Shown: piece by piece, positions 8,002 to 11,506 of the stretch
How positions within the stretch are numbered: the first letter of the stretch is position 1
Layout: the number at the start of each line of letters is the position of its first letter
Assembly (NCBI GenBank): GCA_024710825.1
Contig: JANJUA010000277.1
Span: 1 to 11,506, forward strand
DNA length: 11,506 nt
Direction: 5' to 3'
Source: Solirubrobacteraceae bacterium
Lineage (GTDB): Bacteria > Actinomycetota > Thermoleophilia > Solirubrobacterales > Solirubrobacteraceae
The notes under the pieces: generated by a model
Databases searched by the model: none
The model's input: the letters and a program-made list of their open reading frames with translations, nothing else
What the model was told of the DNA's origin: nothing
Position numbers and translations under genes: made by a program

Positions 8002-8793
8002 ATGACGGTCCCCACGGAAGCGATGCACGACGACGTCCTCGACCCCGAGCTCCTCGAGCGGGCGCGGTCGCTCGGCCAGGACGCGGAGCGCTTCCCCGTC
8101 GTCATCACCAGCGGCCGCATGCTCGGCGCGATGTACTCGATCCCGCTGGAGCAGGCATGGGCGCTGCTGCCGGCGACCGAGCGGCTCGTCCCGGTGCGCA
8201 CGACTCCCCGCCGCGCGGCGATCTCGTTCTTCGCCTGGGAGGTCCGGCGCAGCGGCCTGGGCCCCTACCACGAGCTGGGCGTGGCGCTGCCGGTGCTGCT
8301 CGACGTGGCCAAGCCACCGGTCCCGCTGCATCCGGCCCGCTGGCGCGACGCGTCGCTCGGCATCCACTTCGTGGAGCTGCCCGTCGACAGCGAGCGCTGT
8401 CTCGAGCACGGGGCCGGGCTGCTCGGCCTGCCGCACGTCCTCGGCGAGGTCGACGTCGACCTCGACCGGACGGGCGGCCGGGCCTCCTTGGACTACGAGG
8501 ACGAGCGGATGGCGGAGCTCCGGGTCGACCTGGGCCGGTGGCCGCGCGAGCGCCGCCACGACCTGGGCGTCCAGGCCTACTCGCTGCTGGAGGGTCGGAT
8601 CATCCGCACCCGCCATTCGGGCGTCGGCATCGGGTACCGCGGGCGCCGCGGCAGCGCGGCGCTGGCGTTCGGCGAGCACCGCCGCGCCCAGCGGCTCGCG
8701 CGGCTGTCGCTCAGCCGGCGTCCGCTGGAGCTGCGGGTGCTCCCGCGGCTGAACCAGGTGACCTGGGGCCCGGAGGACCTGGGCCCCGCCTGA
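8002..8793 (+). CDS. Acetoacetate decarboxylase-like fold protein without the catalytic lysine
   Basis: This 263-residue soluble protein resembles the acetoacetate decarboxylase (ADC) superfamily. Visible family features are a GPYHELGVALPV strand at 87-98, where the Y-x-E pattern keeps a conserved acidic residue (Glu 91), then IHFVELPVDS (121-130), and GLLGLPHVLGEVDVD (139-153). In true ADC the last region reads like GxPKK, whose first Lys forms the Schiff base with acetoacetate. Here the two positions are His 145 and Val 146, so classical decarboxylation is not expected. It could be a binding protein, a hydratase/aldolase-like relative, or inactive. ATG 8002 was chosen because a -10-like box precedes it. 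ATG 8023 has a GGAAG close upstream and is possible. It is transcribed divergently from the ROK operon and ends 9 bases from the convergent gene at 8803. No role in sugar use can be shown. Confidence 0.7.
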   Translation: MTVPTEAMHDDVLDPELLERARSLGQDAERFPVVITSGRMLGAMYSIPLEQAWALLPATERLVPVRTTPRRAAISFFAWEVRRSGLGPYHELGVALPVLLDVAKPPVPLHPARWRDASLGIHFVELPVDSERCLEHGAGLLGLPHVLGEVDVDLDRTGGRASLDYEDERMAELRVDLGRWPRERRHDLGVQAYSLLEGRIIRTRHSGVGIGYRGRRGSAALAFGEHRRAQRLARLSLSRRPLELRVLPRLNQVTWGPEDLGPA

Positions 8794-8802
8794 CGCGAAT
8801 CG

Positions 8803-9081
8803 CTAGCGCGGGATCCAGGGCCCGCACGCCTCGACGTCGCGTCGCAGGTCCTCGGCGCGATCGGTCGTCCAGCGGTCCGACTCCACGAGCCGGTCCAGCA
8901 GCGCGTCGACCGCCGCCAGCGCGTCCTGGGCGGCGGGGTCGCCGTCGGCGTCCTCGCAGAACAGGAGGGTGTCCGCGGCGTCGCGCAGGACGTCCTGCTC
9001 CGCGGCTTGCAGCTTGGTGGGCCCGATCTCGGCCAGCGTGGCGGTCACGCGGCCGTAGGCCTGGGCGCGCTCCGAGGTCAT
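8803..9081 (-). CDS. Small helical protein of unknown function
   Basis: This is a 92-residue, acidic, Ala- and Leu-rich protein that I do not recognise as a named family. It appears mostly alpha-helical, with a central Asp/Gly-rich break (CEDADGDPAAQD at about 42-53), and has no signal peptide or membrane span. Two Cys (42 and 86) are present. The start is well supported: GGAAGGA on the minus strand (9093-9087) lies 5 bases before the ATG. It sits 55 bases downstream of the HtrA-like protease on the same strand, so the two are probably one transcript. That hints at a partner or substrate role, but only by position. The codon-level G/C bias is that of the real genes here. Confidence 0.7.
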   Translation of the reverse strand: MTSERAQAYGRVTATLAEIGPTKLQAAEQDVLRDAADTLLFCEDADGDPAAQDALAAVDALLDRLVESDRWTTDRAEDLRRDVEACGPWIPR

Positions 9082-9136
9082 GGTGTTCCTTCCAACGGCT
9101 CGATGTCGTTCAGGGTACGGATGTCTGCGGTGGGCT

Positions 9137-10003
9137 TCATGCGATCGTCACCTCGATCTGCTCGGCGCCGCGCATCACGGTGAGCGAGAGCGGTCCGGCG
9201 CCGGACGCGTCCAGGGCGGCGTAGAGATCGTCGAAGCCGGCGATCGGGGAATGGCCCGCGGCGACGACGAGGTCGCCGCGCTCGAGCCCCGCGTCCGCGG
9301 CCGGGCTGCCGTCGACGACGCCCGTGACGAGCAGGCCGTCCCGGTCGGGCAGTCCGACGGCGCGGCGCAGGCGGCGGGAGACGCGTGGGGGCGCGAGCGC
9401 CACGCCGAGTCGGCGCGGCGCGACCTGCTCCCCGCCGGAGAGGCGCGCGACGAGGTCGGCCTCGGCGGGCAGCGCGAGCAGCAGCCCGCCCTCCATGCGC
9501 GTCGCGTTGAGCCCGAGCAGGCGACCCTCGACGTCCACGAGCGGGCCGCCGGACGAGCCGCGGGGCAGGGGCGCGGAGTGCTCGATCGCTCCGGCGATGC
9601 GGCGGCCCTTGGGGCCGCGCACGGCGCGCGCCGCCGTGGTGACGAAGCCGAGGGTGGCGCGCAGGCCGCGGCCGCCGGGGTCGGCGAGCGCGACGACGGG
9701 GACGCCGATGCCGGGGGTCGCGGCGTCCGCGGGGGCGAGGGCGACCGGCGGCAGGTCGCCGGTGTCGGCTTCGAGCACAGCGAGGTCGCGGTCGAGCGCG
9801 GTGCCGAGGACGCGCGCGTCGGCGCGTCGCCCGGCGAGGGTCACGGTGGTCTCCTCGCCGCGCAGGGCGTGCGCTACGGTCAGCACGCGCCCCGGGGCGA
9901 CGATGACGCCCGAGCCCGAGGCCCAGCCGCGGCCGAGGCCGGCGACCGAGGGGCCGATGCGCTCGGCGAGGGTGGCGATGGTGGTGTGGATCTCGTGCAG
10001 CAC
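9137..10003 (-). CDS. HtrA-like trypsin-fold serine protease with PDZ domain, no export signal
   Basis: This is a 288-residue serine endopeptidase of the HtrA/DegP type. The trypsin-like domain spans about 19-190, with the catalytic triad visible as His 45 (TVAHAL), Asp 73 (DRDLAVL) and Ser 151 (GSSGGP). A single PDZ domain follows at about 200-285, with a carboxylate-binding-type start LGVAL and GLERGDLVVAAG. Unlike usual HtrA proteins there is no signal peptide or membrane anchor. The N-terminus (MLHEIHTTIATLAERIG) is a short amphipathic helix, so the enzyme is probably cytoplasmic. GTG 10003 was chosen because GAAGTGA (minus strand, 10015-10009) lies 5 bases upstream. GTG 10012 is the alternative. 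An apparently longer frame upstream overlaps the HxlR gene and is a shadow. The promoter is shared divergently with the HxlR regulator, and a putative operator covers the Shine-Dalgarno. A 92-residue protein follows. Confidence 0.88.
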   Translation of the reverse strand: MLHEIHTTIATLAERIGPSVAGLGRGWASGSGVIVAPGRVLTVAHALRGEETTVTLAGRRADARVLGTALDRDLAVLEADTGDLPPVALAPADAATPGIGVPVVALADPGGRGLRATLGFVTTAARAVRGPKGRRIAGAIEHSAPLPRGSSGGPLVDVEGRLLGLNATRMEGGLLLALPAEADLVARLSGGEQVAPRRLGVALAPPRVSRRLRRAVGLPDRDGLLVTGVVDGSPAADAGLERGDLVVAAGHSPIAGFDDLYAALDASGAGPLSLTVMRGAEQIEVTIA

Positions 10004-10007
10004 AGGT

Positions 10008-10030
10008 GTCACTTCACGTTTGCAAGCAAC
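10008..10030. promoter_or_regulatory. Candidate HxlR operator in the divergent protease/hxlR promoter
   Basis: GTCACTT (10008-10014) and AAGCAAC (10024-10030) form an imperfect dyad, GTNNCTT-N9-AAGNNAC. It overlaps the Shine-Dalgarno of the protease and lies just upstream of the hxlR -10 box, so one bound dimer could block both. The same 23-base element, 15 of 23 identical, recurs over the trxB promoter. Autoregulation from a divergent site is common for HxlR-family proteins. The assignment is inference. Confidence 0.5.
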
Positions 10031-10038
10031 AAGGTAGC

Positions 10039-10044
10039 TACTCT
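10039..10044 (+). promoter_or_regulatory. Candidate -10 box of hxlR, leaderless-type
   Basis: TACTCT fits TANNNT and is followed by exactly 7 bases before the ATG at 10052. That is the usual distance from -10 to transcript start, so the mRNA would begin at the start codon. No Shine-Dalgarno is present. No good -35 hexamer is seen at 17-18 bases. Confidence 0.45.
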
Positions 10045-10051
10045 TCCCGCC

Positions 10052-10462
10052 ATGGCCGAGCAGCCCTCTCCGCTGGCCGCCGCGCTCGACGCGGTCGGGG
10101 ACCGCTGGACGCTGCTCGTCGTCGAGGCGCTGCTCGACGGGCCGCGCCGCTTCGGCGACCTCCAGGACGCCGTGGCCGGCATCGCGCCGAACGTGCTCAC
10201 CGCCCGGCTGCGTCAGCTCGAGGCCGAGGCGCTCGTCGTCGCCACCCCGTACTCGACCCGGCCGCCGCGCGTCGTCTACGAGCTGTCGGCGGGGGCGTGC
10301 GAGCTCGCCGCGCCGCTGCGCCTGCTCGCCGACTGGGGCGCGCGCCATCGCGACGCGGAGGGGCCGCGGCACGGGGCGTGCGGCACGCCGATCGAGGCGC
10401 GGCTCTGGTGCCCGACGTGCGAGGCGCCGGTCACCCTCGGCGAGGACGTCGTGGAGCTCTGA
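10052..10462 (+). CDS. HxlR-family winged-helix regulator with C-terminal cysteine cluster
   Basis: This 136-residue DNA-binding regulator of the HxlR (DUF24/MarR-like) family would act as a dimer. The hallmark DAVGDRWTLLVVEALLDGPRRF covers 13-34. The recognition helix region is APNVLTARLRQLE (45-57), followed by a wing around residues 60-75. The Cys near the N-terminus used by many redox-sensing members is missing. Instead the C-terminus carries Cys 110, Cys 120 and Cys 123 (C-x9-CPTC), which resembles a partial zinc ribbon and could sense thiols or metal. ATG 10052 is supported by a -10 box 7 bases upstream. It is divergent from the HtrA-like protease with a candidate operator between them, and a similar element overlies trxB. 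Control of the protease, itself and thioredoxin reductase is inferred. It ends 23 bases from the convergent acyltransferase gene. Confidence 0.92.
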   Translation: MAEQPSPLAAALDAVGDRWTLLVVEALLDGPRRFGDLQDAVAGIAPNVLTARLRQLEAEALVVATPYSTRPPRVVYELSAGACELAAPLRLLADWGARHRDAEGPRHGACGTPIEARLWCPTCEAPVTLGEDVVEL

Positions 10463-10485
10463 GGGCCCCGTCTCGCGCCCGCCCG

Positions 10486-11506
10486 CTAACGCGGCGCGCG
10501 CTTGGCGGAGCGCCGCCGCGGACGCGCCTTGATGCCGAGCGAGGCGCCCGCGACGACCAGCAGCTCGTCCAGCGCCGCCCGCACGCCGTCGGCGATCGCG
10601 CGGACGTCCGGCAGCGCGTCGAGGTCCGACAGCAGCCCGAAGCCGACCGTCCCGTCGTAGGAGAAGACGGCCACGGCGAGCGCGCGCTCGCGGTCGAGGA
10701 CGGGGATCGGGTAGAGCCGCTCCAGCCGGCGGCCCAGCGCGTACAGCGGCAGCTGTGGACCGGGGACGTTCGTGACGACGAGGTCGTGGCCGTGCGCGCC
10801 CAGGCTCAGCCGCGAGGCCTGCGCGAGCAGCGTGGGCGGCGCGAGGTCCGCGAACCCCGCGATCTCCTGCGCTCCGAGCGCTCCGCGCTCCGCCATCAGC
10901 GCGGCCGTCGCCTGCGCGATCGTCCGCAGCCGCCGGGCGGGGTCGGCGATGCCCACGGGCAGCGGAACGGCGACCGCCGCGAGCGAGTGGGCGGCGCCCT
11001 CGACGGAGACCGAGACCGGCACGCAGGCTCGCGGCACGATCCCCTCCGGCCGCTCGCCGCGCTCGCGCAGCCAGCGGCCCAGCGCGCCGGCCACGATCGC
11101 CAGCACCACATCGTTGACCGTGCCGCCGAGGGCGTCCTTGACCGCGCGCAGGTCGTCGAGCTGGGCGCGCGCCACCGCGTACACCCGGTGCGGGCCGGTC
11201 GGCGCCGTCAGCGGCGTCCGCGGGGCCGAGCTGAGCGCCGTGAGCGCCGCCAGCGCCAGCTCGGCGGCGAGCACGGGCGCCTCGGCGGGCAGCCGCAGCG
11301 CCCGGGCGATCCCCGCGCTCAGCCCCACCGCGGCCAGCTCCGACGAAGTCGGCTCGGGCCGCGGCAGCCAGGGGTCGGGCACGTCGGGCGCGGCGGCCTC
11401 GGGCTCGTCGTCGAACAGCACGCTCAGGAGGTCGCGCGCCGGAGGGTCAGAGCCGCCGTCGACGAGCGCGAGGTGCGACTTGGCGCCGACGGCCCAGCGT
11501 CCGCCT
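10486..11506 (-). CDS. WS/DGAT-family acyltransferase, 5' part outside the window
   Basis: This open frame runs from the right edge without a stop and is the C-terminal two-thirds of a wax ester synthase/diacylglycerol acyltransferase-type protein, which makes storage lipids from acyl-CoA. At least 339 residues are visible. Family marks include KSHLALVDGG (11481-11452) in the active-site region, TVNDVVLAIVAGAL (11121-11080), NVPGPQLPLY (10770-10741), and YPIPVLDRERAL followed by SYDG near the end. The catalytic HHxxxDG motif reads HLxxxDG (11475-11455). The His three residues before Asp is Leu, which questions acyltransfer activity. The usual PLNG-like motif also reads PLTAP. The tail is strongly basic (KARPRRRSAKRAPR). 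An internal GTG at 11421 looks like a start, but the coding sequence clearly continues upstream through the active-site motif. It is convergent with hxlR. No functional link is visible. Confidence 0.88.
   Translation of the reverse strand, partial: GGRWAVGAKSHLALVDGGSDPPARDLLSVLFDDEPEAAAPDVPDPWLPRPEPTSSELAAVGLSAGIARALRLPAEAPVLAAELALAALTALSSAPRTPLTAPTGPHRVYAVARAQLDDLRAVKDALGGTVNDVVLAIVAGALGRWLRERGERPEGIVPRACVPVSVSVEGAAHSLAAVAVPLPVGIADPARRLRTIAQATAALMAERGALGAQEIAGFADLAPPTLLAQASRLSLGAHGHDLVVTNVPGPQLPLYALGRRLERLYPIPVLDRERALAVAVFSYDGTVGFGLLSDLDALPDVRAIADGVRAALDELLVVAGASLGIKARPRRRSAKRAPR

Noticed and set aside
10004..10372. A longer N-terminus for the HtrA-like protease, starting at 10372
   Set aside because: The extension is antisense to the HxlR gene and low in complexity. 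A Shine-Dalgarno and the divergent promoter place the true start at 10003 or 10012.

Overview
The window is very GC-rich with strong G/C third-position bias. Most reading frames are open on both strands, so genes were called by protein family rather than by ORF length. The gene content fits a high-GC actinobacterium, and I would guess the Thermoleophilia/Solirubrobacterales. That guess is inference from gene style only, because no marker gene is present. No RNA gene, insertion sequence, CRISPR array or phage gene was seen.

Layout. (1) 1-312 has no secure gene, only a possible start of a leftward gene at the edge. (2) 313-3428, rightward: a PAP2-family lipid phosphatase/phosphotransferase, a multi-pass protein of the lysylphosphatidylglycerol-synthase transmembrane (flippase-like) family, and thioredoxin reductase (trxB) behind its own AT-rich promoter/operator. 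(3) A 22-bp-arm inverted repeat at 3453-3501 separates trxB from the convergent sugar operon. (4) 7888-3506, leftward: ROK-family repressor, then xylose-type ABC transporter genes xylF (lipoprotein), xylG (half-size ATPase) and xylH (permease), tightly coupled by ATGA overlaps. (5) 8002-8793, rightward and divergent from the ROK gene: an acetoacetate-decarboxylase-fold protein lacking the Schiff-base lysine. (6) 10003-8803, leftward: a trypsin/HtrA-like protease with a PDZ domain but no export signal, then a 92-residue helical protein. (7) 10052-10462, rightward: an HxlR-family regulator with a C-terminal cysteine cluster. (8) 11506-10486, leftward and cut by the window edge: a WS/DGAT-type acyltransferase whose HHxxxDG motif reads HLxxxDG.

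How they work together. The ROK repressor heads the operon it probably controls, so sugar import would be induced by the sugar and the regulator would be autoregulated. No xylose isomerase or xylulokinase is in view, so xylose as the substrate rests on family resemblance. The most interesting link is regulatory. A 23-bp element in the hxlR/protease divergent promoter (10008-10030) matches, at 15 of 23 positions by hand alignment, an element over the trxB promoter and start codon (2385-2407 read on the minus strand). This suggests that the HxlR regulator with its Cys cluster controls itself, the intracellular HtrA-like protease and thioredoxin reductase, as a small thiol/protein-quality stress regulon.

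Several genes that head transcription units have a TANNNT box 7-12 bases before the start codon and no clear Shine-Dalgarno, suggesting leaderless or nearly leaderless mRNAs. Downstream genes in operons mostly carry a good Shine-Dalgarno.
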